DNA of 64,000 bases from Thermoleptolyngbya sp046719575. Lineage in GTDB: Bacteria > Cyanobacteriota > Cyanobacteriia > Elainellales > Elainellaceae. Where the stretch lies: positions 12,568-76,567 of the forward strand of contig JBDNCP010000002.1 in the NCBI GenBank assembly GCA_046719575.1. The letters run 5' to 3'. The notes below the pieces were generated by a model. That model made no database searches and was not told where the DNA came from. It saw only the letters and a list, made by a program, of their open reading frames with translations. Position numbers and translations under genes: made by a program. Shown here one piece after another: positions 53,603 through 62,500 of the stretch (positions are counted from its first letter, which is position 1; every line of letters starts with the position of its first letter).

Positions 53603-53987
53603 TGCATCACTCCAATCGAAATCAGTTCATCTCTAGCTATAACCCTGCAAAAACAAGTTGAATAGTCGCATTTTTAGATGACATCAGTTTGGATTCATTC
53701 AAATGAATGTCATTGATTTGTATGACATCAAAAAATCCGCGGTTTCTACACAAAACTTCGCACAGGAGAGCAGGCGTAAAGATTGCCTACTGTTGCACTG
53801 TCAGTACCCGCTGGGGGAATGGCGATCGCCCTGTGAAATCGCTTAAATAAGAGCTATTCGACCAAAAGGGCAAGTCACGTTGAGCAACTTTGGTGTCTTG
53901 ATAGAGGTCGGCTTATCTCAAAGATGGAGGCTAAGTTTCAGGGAATCTACATCAGTTCTGAGATTCTTTTCAGGCTTTTAAATAGAC
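53603..53987. promoter_or_regulatory. Divergent control region between gene A and the LuxR-type regulator
   Basis: A perfect palindrome ATTCATT-CA-AATGAAT (53693-53708) is flanked by ATGACATCA at 53678-53686 and again at 53722-53730, with an inverted ATGACA (53708-53713) between. This is the likely binding region for the adjacent regulator and the promoter of the A-F operon. It is much more AT-rich than the genes. No coding frame is visible. Confidence 0.5.
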
Positions 53988-54410
53988 ATGATTGATACCC
54001 AGAAAAGCAATAAACATGATTCAGATTCCTTTGATCTGAATCGACTTGAGCGGGACGTATTGACTCGCGTCCTCAGCCAGACAGCCGTATTTTGGAAGCC
54101 CATCAAGGTCTTTCAGGACGCAAAAGAAACTATTAACGAAGTGGTCTTTGAACTGAAGATTGACGAAACAGAGTTTTATCTTGTTCGCCGCAAGCCAACG
54201 GATGCCAAGGCGGTTTGCCTTAGCCCGCGAGAACTGGCGATCGCCCGCCTGATCGCCCAGGGGTTGTCCAACAAAACCATCAGCAGCACGCTCAAAATTA
54301 GCCCCTGCACGGTTTCTACTTATCTACGCCGCATTTTTGGCAAGCTGGGGGTTTCGTCTCGCGCTGCGATGGTCGCCCGTTTGATGCAGGACAACGTGCT
54401 GCGAAATTAA
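53988..54410 (+). CDS. LuxR-family (FixJ/NarL-type HTH) regulator
   Basis: A 140-residue protein with an N-terminal region (1-75) of no known type and a C-terminal LuxR-type helix-turn-helix (about 78-135): LSPRELAIARLIAQGLSNKT and TVSTYLRRIFGKLGVSSRAA. There is no receiver domain, so the N-terminus may sense something directly. Divergent from the A-F cluster, it is the obvious candidate regulator. Its end is only 4 bp from the malate dehydrogenase stop. Confidence 0.85.
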   Translation: MIDTQKSNKHDSDSFDLNRLERDVLTRVLSQTAVFWKPIKVFQDAKETINEVVFELKIDETEFYLVRRKPTDAKAVCLSPRELAIARLIAQGLSNKTISSTLKISPCTVSTYLRRIFGKLGVSSRAAMVARLMQDNVLRN

Positions 54411-54414
54411 CAGG

Positions 54415-55380
54415 CTACAGCAGCGCCATTGCTCGGTCAATGCCTTCACGCACTACTGCCGCCGAACGGTGCAATTCTTCTAGTTCCGAGTCGCTGAGTT
54501 TTAGCTCCAGCACGCTCTCCGCGCCGCCGCAGCCCAGCCGCGTGGGTACGCCAATAAAAATATCGCTGAGTTGATACTCGCCGCGCAGATACGAGGCGAT
54601 CGGCAGCAGGCGAGATTTGTTCAGCAAAATGGTTTCTACCATGACGCAAGTAGACGACGCAGGGGCATAGTACGCGCCGCCCGTCTGCATGAGTTCCACA
54701 ATTTCTGCGCCGCCGTTGCGCGTGCGGTGAACCAGACGGGCAATGGTGTCCGCGTCCAGCAATTCAGTAATGGGAATGCCGTTGACAGTGGAATAGCGCG
54801 GCAGGGGAACCATTAGGTCGCCGTGGCTGCCCATCACCATCGCGCTCACATCGGCCGTAGACACGCCCAGTTCCAGCGCAATGAAGGTCTGAAATCGCGC
54901 CGAATCAAGGATTCCCGCCATCCCCATGACCCGCTCTGGCGGTAGCCCCGTCGCCTTCCATGCCAGATAGGTCATCACATCCAGCGGGTTGGTGACGACG
55001 ATGAAAATGGCGTTGGGAGACTGGGCGATCGCCTTTTGGGCCGCCTCCATCACGATGGACGCATTGGTCTTGAGCAGGTCATCGCGGCTCATGCCAGGGC
55101 GACGGGGCAACCCAGCAGTGATGACCACCACATCGGAACCCGCCGTCATTGCGTAGTCTGTCGTGCCGATAATTTGGCGATCGTGTCCTTCAATGCCGCG
55201 AGCCTCCAGCAAATCCAGCGCCACGCCTTGGGGTCTTCCGTCCACAATATCCAGCAGCACCACATTGGCCAGGTTGCGCTCTGCAATGCGCTGGGCCAGT
55301 GTGCTGCCGACGTTGCCAGAGCCAATGATTGCAACACGGGTGGGGGTGCAGGCGTTGGGCGCGTGGGACGTTGTAGACAT
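54415..55380 (-). CDS. mdh: Malate dehydrogenase, LDH-like type
   Basis: A 321-residue NAD-dependent enzyme with GSGNVGS (nucleotide loop), GLPRRPGMSRDDLL, where the RR before PGMSR fits malate rather than lactate, NPLDVMTYLAW and the catalytic histidine in GSHGDLMVPL. It interconverts malate and oxaloacetate. Length and motifs are complete. ATG 55380. Confidence 0.93.
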   Translation of the reverse strand: MSTTSHAPNACTPTRVAIIGSGNVGSTLAQRIAERNLANVVLLDIVDGRPQGVALDLLEARGIEGHDRQIIGTTDYAMTAGSDVVVITAGLPRRPGMSRDDLLKTNASIVMEAAQKAIAQSPNAIFIVVTNPLDVMTYLAWKATGLPPERVMGMAGILDSARFQTFIALELGVSTADVSAMVMGSHGDLMVPLPRYSTVNGIPITELLDADTIARLVHRTRNGGAEIVELMQTGGAYYAPASSTCVMVETILLNKSRLLPIASYLRGEYQLSDIFIGVPTRLGCGGAESVLELKLSDSELEELHRSAAVVREGIDRAMALL

Positions 55381-55518
55381 TGCTTTGGGACTCTCCGAGG
55401 GGGCGGAATGGGCGAGACTGGTGAAGTGCGATCGGCTTGCCGTCTCGTCGAGAATCGCCCGCTTCCGCTGGGGTTCTATTGCGTAGAGTACGCGATTCCC
55501 TCCGCTAACCCGACGAAT

Positions 55519-55734
55519 CTACTCAAATTTTTCCAATTGATCGGCCCGCAGCCACATATTCGGTGTCGGCACATGGCCAAACTGCACCAGCAGGTAGTCG
55601 CCCCGTGCGTCCAGCACTTCTCCTTTGGTTTCAAAAATATAGGACGGAAAGCGCATATCGCTCGCCTTTGCCTCTAAGCTGTTTTCCAGCTTTTCACGCA
55701 CCACGCGCACCACGTCACCTTTTTTGACTGCCAT
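55519..55734 (-). CDS. ndhO: NAD(P)H-quinone oxidoreductase subunit O
   Basis: A 71-residue subunit of the photosynthetic NDH-1 complex, specific to cyanobacteria and plastids. MAVKKGDVVRVVREKLENS and VPTPNMWLRADQLEKFE match NdhO. It is a peripheral subunit regulating NDH-1 ferredoxin interaction and cyclic electron flow. A cluster of 11-bp repeats lies just upstream. Confidence 0.93.
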   Translation of the reverse strand: MAVKKGDVVRVVREKLENSLEAKASDMRFPSYIFETKGEVLDARGDYLLVQFGHVPTPNMWLRADQLEKFE

Positions 55735-56457
55735 CGTTACCCATCCTGCGTGTAATTTTCCTGCGTGTAACTTTCGTGTAACTTTCGTGTAGCTTTCGTG
55801 TAGCTTTTAAGTGTAATTTTGGGATGTGACTTTGATGCTTATTAGTCTGTATCATTTTTGTCGCATTGTACAGTAGCGCACACAGGAGCGCGTACAGCAG
55901 TGCCCTAGCGCCTTGGAGGACAGCACTCAGGACACTCCAACCCGTTCCCACAATAGGGGCCTTGCTCCTGGCCTTCCTTGTGGGCACTCAGCCCATAGGG
56001 ACATCACCCACACCTCGTTCCTACGATAGCTGACTGCCTGACACATCTCTTCGACACGAAACCGCAGAGCGGACTGCCAGGCTCTAGAGCGGACTACAGC
56101 AAAGGTAAAACTCGTCCATCGCACACCACTGACAAATGAATCATACAGATGAACCATACAGTAGCGATCCCACAACACAGAGGTGTCTAGAACCCAGTAC
56201 AGTCGATGTTTACTGATGTTTACTGATGTTTATTAATGTCTACCTACTGACTTGCCTAGGATTTACGCACTTAGCATTTACGCACTTGCGATGGAGCTTC
56301 TCGATTTCAGACGAATTCTCGCGGGCGCAGCCCGCGAGAATTCGCCCAACTGCGTAAGTCATGTTGCTTTCATCCACTGCCGTCAGGCAGTCAACTTGCC
56401 CCCTTTTGCGTTGCTCATGTTCAGAAACGAGCATCTCCTCATGACCTTGCTCTGCTG
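55735..56457. other. Intergenic region upstream of ndhO, holds repeats
   Basis: Six 11-bp units of type GTGTAACTTTC occur at 55750-55821, mostly contiguous at 55765-55808. A 10-bp unit GATGTTTACT is repeated three times at 56205-56234. The rest shows no coding frame that I trust. Copy 2 of the hairpin element (56259-56360) follows at the 3' side of ubiA. Confidence 0.7.
56259..56360. mobile_element. Small TIR-bounded hairpin element, copy 2
   Basis: GGATTTACGCA (56259-56269) and TGCGTAAGTC (56351-56360) are imperfect inverted ends. A perfect 15-bp hairpin, 56312-56326 with 56330-56344, has the same GCA loop as copy 1. An extra TTTACGCAC unit at the left end is duplicated (56262-56285). Confidence 0.7.
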
Positions 56458-57348
56458 CTAGAGGAAGCCAAATCCCATACCCGCTAGCAGCACGAAGCCG
56501 ACCCAGACGTTTTGCCGGAAGATTTGACCGAAAAGGGCGGCGTTTGGGGCAGCAGTGCGGGTGCGGCTGAGGCGGAGATATTGCCACCCCCAAAGGGCGA
56601 TCGCCCCCAACAGCGAAATCCAATACACCCAGCCTAGCTCCATCAAGCTACCGAGCTTCCCGAGCAGCACCGCGGTTGCTATGAAAAATACGCCCACGGC
56701 CTGCGCCGCGTATCGCCCAAAGAAAATCGCGCTGGAGTTGACCCCAACACGTAAATCATCCTCCCGATCCGCCATCGCGTACACGGTGTCAAACCCCAGC
56801 GTCCACAGCACCGTCGCCCCCCACAGCAGCCAGGTTTCACGCTCTAGCGTGCCCGTCACCGCGCTCCAGCTAATCAGCACGGCAAAGCCCCACGCCAGCG
56901 ACAGCACCAACTGCGGCACCGGAAACACCCGCTTGGCCAGCGGATACAGCACGATGACCGGAACCGCCGCCACGCAAAGCCAAAAGCTGAGCGGGTTTAA
57001 ATATAGCGACAGCCCGTAGGCACAGAGCATCGACACCAGCGCGACGGCAATTCCCGTGCGAACCGACAGCGCCCGCGAAGCCAGCGGCCGCGTTTTGGTG
57101 CGCTGCACCTGCGGGTCGATGTTGCGATCCCACAGGTCATTAATGACGCAGCCCGCCGCGCTGGTGGCCAGCGTCCCCAAAACGATGACTCCAATCAAAA
57201 CCGGGGGCGGGTTGCCCCGTGCCGCCAACACCACCGCCCACAGCGCCGGAATCATCAAAATCAGCCGTCCGGCGGGCTTGTCCCAGCGCAGCAGGCGCAC
57301 CACCTTTAGCCAGGTGGGTTCGGGTTGGGGCGATGGATGAGTCACCAT
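56458..57348 (-). CDS. 4-hydroxybenzoate prenyltransferase, UbiA type (plastoquinone pathway)
   Basis: A 296-residue integral membrane enzyme with nine or so hydrophobic segments and the two UbiA Asp motifs NDLWDRNID and DREDD, which bind prenyl diphosphate through Mg. In cyanobacteria the homologue transfers solanesyl to 4-hydroxybenzoate for plastoquinone. The ATG at 57348 gives a normal length. It converges with nothing obvious; element copy 2 lies just beyond its stop. Confidence 0.92.
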   Translation of the reverse strand: MVTHPSPQPEPTWLKVVRLLRWDKPAGRLILMIPALWAVVLAARGNPPPVLIGVIVLGTLATSAAGCVINDLWDRNIDPQVQRTKTRPLASRALSVRTGIAVALVSMLCAYGLSLYLNPLSFWLCVAAVPVIVLYPLAKRVFPVPQLVLSLAWGFAVLISWSAVTGTLERETWLLWGATVLWTLGFDTVYAMADREDDLRVGVNSSAIFFGRYAAQAVGVFFIATAVLLGKLGSLMELGWVYWISLLGAIALWGWQYLRLSRTRTAAPNAALFGQIFRQNVWVGFVLLAGMGFGFL

Positions 57349-57536
57349 AGGTTGAATTAGGTTGAATTGCCAAACGCTTGAGAATATGAATGCGCTTATC
57401 CCTAGCCTACAAGGTTGCTGGCGATAGCGAAAAGATAAAGAAATGAGGAAATCGGGAATTGGGGCAGGAACGGCTCGACCCGCGTTCAGTTTCTACAATA
57501 AAGGCAAAGACGAGTTCAAAAAGGCTATCTAACGCG

Positions 57537-58055
57537 ATGACTGACGTTCGCAACTCATCCGCTCCAAAGGCCACCAGTCTGCCAGCGACCGCGCCCTATT
57601 TCGCGCCCTACTTCGTAATCTATGACGGCAACTGCAATCTCTGCGTCAATCTGGTGAAGCTGCTGGAAGCGCTGGATCGCGGCGAGACGTTTCAATATGC
57701 ACCGATGCAGGATGAGCCGACCTTGGCGCAGTTTGGCATTACGCCGCAGGACTGCGAAATGGGGATGATTTTGCTGCGGGCAGATGCGCCAGAGGTGCGC
57801 TGGCAGGGCAGTGCTGCCGCTGAGGAGATTGGGCGACTGCTGCCGCTGGGCAACGGGTTTGTGGCGGCCTATCGAGCGCTGCCGGGGATGAAGTGGGCGG
57901 GCGATCGCCTCTATGAACAAGTCCGCGACAACCGCTATGCGCTGTTTGGCAAGCGCGATCGCCTTTATCAGCCGACCTATCCCATTTGCGGGCTAGGCGA
58001 CTGCCACTTGCAGCCAGACCCCGCCCAGCCAGACCCCACCGGAACCTCAAACTAG
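57537..58055 (+). CDS. DCC (DUF393) thioredoxin-like protein
   Basis: A 172-residue protein with YDGNCNLC, the DCC-family CxxC thiol motif, then FQYAPMQDEPTL and MKWAGDRLYEQVRDNRYALFGKRD. The family is thiol-disulfide oxidoreductase-like; the true role is unknown. ATG 57537 keeps family-like sequence; the frame extends upstream to 57459 but that part looks random. It is divergent from ubiA. Confidence 0.85.
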   Translation: MTDVRNSSAPKATSLPATAPYFAPYFVIYDGNCNLCVNLVKLLEALDRGETFQYAPMQDEPTLAQFGITPQDCEMGMILLRADAPEVRWQGSAAAEEIGRLLPLGNGFVAAYRALPGMKWAGDRLYEQVRDNRYALFGKRDRLYQPTYPICGLGDCHLQPDPAQPDPTGTSN

Positions 58056-58169
58056 CCATCCAAAACTTGCCTATCTACACTCCAGAGCTACACTCCAGAA
58101 TGGCGCGAGTTGTTCGTTAGAATAGCTCCATCTCCTTCGATGCTGAATGCGTGCCCTAGAGAGTCGCCA

Positions 58170-58871
58170 ATGGTGTTGCAACAGCCTGCCCGCCTTGTGC
58201 CGATGCCGCCCCTAGAAAGTGGCGATCGCCTCACCCGTGCCGAGTTTGAGCGTCGCTACCAGGCAACGCCAGCGCACTTCAAAGCAGAACTGATCGAAGG
58301 AGTTGTATACGTGGCATCCCCTGTCAGAACCTTTCATGGCAACCCGCATTTCAATCTCATCACCTGGCTGGGGGTCTACAGCGCTGCAACACCGGGGGTC
58401 AGTGGTTCAGACAATACAACCACGCGGCTGGATATGGACAACGAACCCCAGCCAGACGCGCTGCTGCGGGTTGAAATAGGGGGAGCCTCCACCATTAGTG
58501 AAGACGGCTACATCGAAGGAGCGCCAGAACTGATCGCAGAGATCGCCACCAGCAGCGCCGCAATCGACCTGGGAGCCAAGCAAAACGCCTATCGCCGCAA
58601 TGGGGTGCAGGAATATTTGGTGTGGCAAACCTTTGAAAATCGCCTGAGCTGGTTTCGCTTGCAGGCCGAAGAATATGTCTTGCTGGAACCCGATGCAGAG
58701 GGCGTTATTCGCAGCAGCGTGTTTCCAGGGCTGTGGCTGGCGGTGCCTGCGCTGCTGGAGGGCCGGATGATCGAGGTGCTGACGGTGCTGCAAGCGGGGT
58801 TGGCTGATCCGGCGCATCAAGCCTTTGTGAACGAGCTTGAGGGGCGATCGCCCAGAAGCCGCGCAACCTAG
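58170..58871 (+). CDS. Uma2-family endonuclease-like protein
   Basis: A 233-residue Uma2 protein: LTRAEFERRYQATPA, AELIEGVVYVASPVR, NEPQPDALLRVE (catalytic D), PELIAEIATSSAAIDLGAK (E-x-K-like) and VQEYLVWQTFENRL. It is the third Uma2-type sequence in the window. I prefer ATG 58170; 58140 and 58110 also lie in frame. Function is not settled for the family. Confidence 0.88.
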   Translation: MVLQQPARLVPMPPLESGDRLTRAEFERRYQATPAHFKAELIEGVVYVASPVRTFHGNPHFNLITWLGVYSAATPGVSGSDNTTTRLDMDNEPQPDALLRVEIGGASTISEDGYIEGAPELIAEIATSSAAIDLGAKQNAYRRNGVQEYLVWQTFENRLSWFRLQAEEYVLLEPDAEGVIRSSVFPGLWLAVPALLEGRMIEVLTVLQAGLADPAHQAFVNELEGRSPRSRAT

Positions 58872-58878
58872 AAAAACA

Positions 58879-59062
58879 GGTTACACGCTCGTTGATTGAC
58901 AAAACATTTACCGCTGGCGGCTAGAAGCTGCGCTTACACGGGCGAAACCCGCCTACGCGGGTTTGGGTAAGGGTAGAGAGTCGGCGAAGGCCGACTTCGT
59001 TGATGTAGCAGCGGTTTCAACCGCCTGATGCCTAGGTTTTGTCAGTCAATCAGGGTTACACG
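58879..59062. mobile_element. TIR-bounded palindromic element with flanking direct repeats
   Basis: GGTTACACG occurs at both sides (58879-58887 and 59054-59062), like a target duplication. Inside, TTGATTGACAAAAC at the left answers GTTTTGTCAGTCAATC at the right. Three hairpins follow: AAACCCGC/GCGGGTTT (58945-58964), AGTCGGC/GCCGACT (58979-58996) and GCGGTT/AACCGC (59011-59024). No coding capacity. Confidence 0.6.
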
Positions 59063-59143
59063 ACTCACTACGGTTCAATGCGCTCTATTCAACGCATTCT
59101 CATTAATGCATTAAACCTCTTGCATGAATGCTGTTTTGAGGGT

Positions 59144-59180
59144 GTGAATCGTAGCGCGGCGGCACCGCGCCACGATTCAC
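59144..59180 (-). terminator. Strong hairpin after the RND pump gene
   Basis: GTGAATCGT-a-GCGCGG pairs with CCGCGC-c-ACGATTCAC around a CGGCA loop, 15 bp downstream of the RND stop. No T run follows on the minus strand, so it may be a terminator-like or stabilising hairpin. Confidence 0.5.
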
Positions 59181-59195
59181 GCAAGAAGTCTATTC

Positions 59196-62100
59196 TCATT
59201 TCTGCGTGGCTGACAGCGGTTCTTCTAAATCTTCAAAATCCGCAGGCGGCGCAGGCAAGGCAGGCATAAAGCGATCCGTCAGCTTTTTCACAATGATATA
59301 TAGTACCGGAACCATGAACAGGCTGAGGAACGTAGACAGCAGGTAGCCGCCGAAAATCGCTGTACCAATCGAACGACGGCTGGCGGCTCCGGCTCCGGTG
59401 GCAATCATCAGCGGGAAAAAGCCCACCAAACTGGAAAAGCCCGTCATCAAAATCGGGCGCAATCGTTCCTGAGCCGCCTCGATCGCCGCTTTGGTAATTG
59501 GCAAGCCCTTTTCGCGCAACTGGTTGGCGTATTCCACAATCAGAATCGAGTTTTTACTTGCCAGACCAATCAGCATCACCAGACCCACCTGGGAATACAC
59601 GTCATTGGCTTGCCCCCGTAGGAACTGCGCCCCCAACGCCCCCAGCACCGCCAGTGGCACAGCCAATAAGATAATTGCTGGGTCTACAAAGCTGCCATAC
59701 TGCGCCGACAGCACCAGATACACCATCAGTAGCCCCAGGGCAAAGAGCAGTGGTGCTTGCCCGCCCGACTCGATTTCTTCGAGCGCCGTGCCCGTCCACT
59801 CAAAGCCCAGACTGGGCGGAAACACTTGCTGGGCGACCTGCTCCATTGCGGCGATCGCCTGGCCGGAGCTTCGACCCGGAGCCGCACCGCCCTGCACCGA
59901 AATCGACCGCAGCAGGTTGTAATGCGTGATCGACTGGGCGCTGGTGGTGGGGGTCAGCGTCACCAAATTCCCCAGGGGAACCATATCGCCATTGGCAGAG
60001 CGGACGTAGAGCTGGTTCACGTCTTCTGGCTGGGCGCGAAACGGCTCATCTGCCTGCACGTAAACGCGATAGCTGCGCCGATCCAGCGTAAAGTCGTTGA
60101 CATAATCAGACCCCAGGAAACTCTGGAGGGTTGAGAAAATGTCGCCCAGATCTACGCCCAACGCCTTAGCGCGATCGCGATTTACGTCCACTACTAGCTG
60201 CGGCGTGCTGGCAGAATAGGTGGAAAACACCGCCTGCAAATTGGGGTTTTGGTTGGCAGCTCCCATCAGCGCATAAAGGTAGCCCACAAACTCATTCAGG
60301 GGCATATTTCCCCGGCGATCTTGCATTTCCATCTGGAAGCCGCCGAAGTTGCCCAATCCTTGAATCGACGGCGGATTCAGCGAGAAAATCCGGGCCTTGG
60401 GCATTCCGAAAAACTTCATCTGGATTTGCCCAATAATTTCCTGGACAGATTGCCCCCGTCCCTTGCGCTCCTCCCACGGCTTCAGCAGGGTGAACATGAT
60501 GCCCTGGTTGGGCGCAACGCCCGCAAAGCTGAAGCCCGTGACGGCAAAGTTCGACTCCACTTCAGGAATCTTGCGAACCTCGGCGGATGCCTCGTCCAGA
60601 ATCTTCTTGGTGTAGTTGAGCGACACGCCTTCGGGAGCCTGAACCAGCGTGATGAAATAGCCCTGATCTTCCTCTGGCAAAAAGGCTCCCGGAACTGTGC
60701 GGTAGAGCCATGCCGTCGCCATCAGCGCCAGCACAAACCCTGCCAGCACCCAATATTTCAACTGCGATAAAACGGTGAGCGATCGCTGATAGCGCTGCCG
60801 CACCTGATCCAAAAATCCGTTGAATCGCTCAAACTGCCGACCCAGCCAGCCCTGATGGTCAGAACGGGGGCGCAGCAGCAGAGCCGACATGGCCGGCGAA
60901 AAGGTGAGCGCGTTGAAGGTAGACACGACAATGGCAAAGGCGATCGTTAGGGCAAACTGGCGATAAATTGCGCCCGTAGTGCCGGGAAAGAACGCCACCG
61001 GGACAAACACCGCCATCAGCACTAGCGAGGTCGCAATTACCGCGCCGGACAGTTCTTTCATGGTTTCAGCCGCCGCGCGGAACGGATTCATGCCGCGATC
61101 TTGCACCTTGGCGGCGATCGCCTCCACCACCACAATCGCGTCATCCACCACCACACCCGTCGCCAGCGTCAGACCAAACAAGGTCAGCGTGTTGATCGAG
61201 AAGCCGAATATCCGGGTGAAGATGAACGTACCAATCAGCGCCACCGGAATGGCGATCGCCGGAACGAGTGTTGTCCGCCAATCTTGCAGGAAAATGAACA
61301 GCACCAGTACCACCAGCAGGATAGCGGTGATCAGGGTGTAAACCACGTCTTGCAGCGAAACCTGCACAAAGCTGGTAATGTCAAATGCCACAGCATAGTC
61401 AATGCCAGGTGGAAAGGATCGCTTCAGGTTTTCTAGCTCTTTGCGAACGGCCGCCGCCGTCTCTAGCGCATTGGAACCAGAACGCTGCGTAATCCCTAAA
61501 CCGATAGACTCTATATCGTTATAGGTCAAGAAAGTGCCATAGTTTTCAGCGCCCAATTCCGCCCGTCCCACGTCTTTCAGGCGCACCAAGTTGCCGCCCT
61601 CACCCGTCTTCAAGACTAGGTTTTCAAATTCCTCAACCGACTTGAGTTGGCTATTGGCCCGCAGGTTAATCTGATACTCCTGATTCGGATCGGCAGGCTG
61701 TTGCCCCAGTTGACCCGCACCCACTTGGAGGTTTTGTTCGCGAATGGCGCTGGTGACATCTTGCACTGTCAGCCCCCGCGCCGCCAGCCGCGCCGGATCG
61801 AGCCAGAGGCGCATGGCAAACTTGCGCTCCCCAAAGATTTGGATCGACCCGACCCCCGGAATCCGCCGCAGCGGTTCCACCATGTACAGGTCGGCATAGT
61901 TGCTGAGAAAGAGGCTGTCGTACTCGCCGTTTGTCGGGTAGAGGGCGATCGCCATCAGGAAGTTGCTGGACGACTGCTCCACCGTAATCCCGGTGCGGGT
62001 CACCAGTTCTGGCAGACGCGGCTCAGCCCGCGCCACCCGGTTCTGCACGTTCACTGCTGCAATGTCTGGATCTTGCCCCGCCTCAAAGGTGACAGTGATC

Positions 62101-62369
62101 TGGCTGGTGCCGTCGCTGCCGCTGCTGGAACTCATGTAGCGCAGCCCGTCCACGCCGTTGATCTCCCGCTCCAGGATATTGGTTACGGCGCTTTCTACTG
62201 TCTCCGCGTCCGCACCCGGATAGTTAGCCGTGACCACCACCTGCGTCGGTGTGATGTCAGGAAACTGGGCGATCGGCAGTGTCGGCAGCACCACTAACCC
62301 CAAAAACACCGTGATAATGGCGCAAACTAGCGTAAAAACGGGTCGTTTGATGAAAAAGTTGGCAAACAT
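59196..62369 (-). CDS. RND efflux pump, HAE1 (AcrB-like) inner-membrane subunit
   Basis: A 1057-residue RND transporter of full length. Typical motifs are NIQ/NVQNRVARAEPRLP in the first large loop, the TM4 aspartate pair in TGVVVDDAIVVVEAI, and a duplicated 12-helix layout with large periplasmic loops. It uses protons to extrude drugs or other amphiphiles with an adaptor and an outer-membrane channel. The adaptor gene is just upstream; no TolC gene is in the window, so the channel must be encoded elsewhere. Confidence 0.96.
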   Translation of the reverse strand: MFANFFIKRPVFTLVCAIITVFLGLVVLPTLPIAQFPDITPTQVVVTANYPGADAETVESAVTNILEREINGVDGLRYMSSSSGSDGTSQITVTFEAGQDPDIAAVNVQNRVARAEPRLPELVTRTGITVEQSSSNFLMAIALYPTNGEYDSLFLSNYADLYMVEPLRRIPGVGSIQIFGERKFAMRLWLDPARLAARGLTVQDVTSAIREQNLQVGAGQLGQQPADPNQEYQINLRANSQLKSVEEFENLVLKTGEGGNLVRLKDVGRAELGAENYGTFLTYNDIESIGLGITQRSGSNALETAAAVRKELENLKRSFPPGIDYAVAFDITSFVQVSLQDVVYTLITAILLVVLVLFIFLQDWRTTLVPAIAIPVALIGTFIFTRIFGFSINTLTLFGLTLATGVVVDDAIVVVEAIAAKVQDRGMNPFRAAAETMKELSGAVIATSLVLMAVFVPVAFFPGTTGAIYRQFALTIAFAIVVSTFNALTFSPAMSALLLRPRSDHQGWLGRQFERFNGFLDQVRQRYQRSLTVLSQLKYWVLAGFVLALMATAWLYRTVPGAFLPEEDQGYFITLVQAPEGVSLNYTKKILDEASAEVRKIPEVESNFAVTGFSFAGVAPNQGIMFTLLKPWEERKGRGQSVQEIIGQIQMKFFGMPKARIFSLNPPSIQGLGNFGGFQMEMQDRRGNMPLNEFVGYLYALMGAANQNPNLQAVFSTYSASTPQLVVDVNRDRAKALGVDLGDIFSTLQSFLGSDYVNDFTLDRRSYRVYVQADEPFRAQPEDVNQLYVRSANGDMVPLGNLVTLTPTTSAQSITHYNLLRSISVQGGAAPGRSSGQAIAAMEQVAQQVFPPSLGFEWTGTALEEIESGGQAPLLFALGLLMVYLVLSAQYGSFVDPAIILLAVPLAVLGALGAQFLRGQANDVYSQVGLVMLIGLASKNSILIVEYANQLREKGLPITKAAIEAAQERLRPILMTGFSSLVGFFPLMIATGAGAASRRSIGTAIFGGYLLSTFLSLFMVPVLYIIVKKLTDRFMPALPAPPADFEDLEEPLSATQK

Positions 62370-62500
62370 GAGGGGTGGGAATGAGGGGTCAGGGGTCAGG
62401 GGTTAGGCATACAAGTTGCAACGAGAGGAGAGTTTGGGCTGTTGGGAATGCGGGCTTTCAAGCAAAACCTAACCCCGAATCCCAAACCCCAAATCCCGCC

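Noticed and set aside
55715..56178. Two open frames upstream of ndhO
   Set aside because: They translate the 11-bp repeats and low-complexity DNA; no protein character.
59039..59269. Open frame at the 3' end of the RND gene
   Set aside because: It runs through the end of the palindromic element and the RND coding strand in reverse; a shadow frame.
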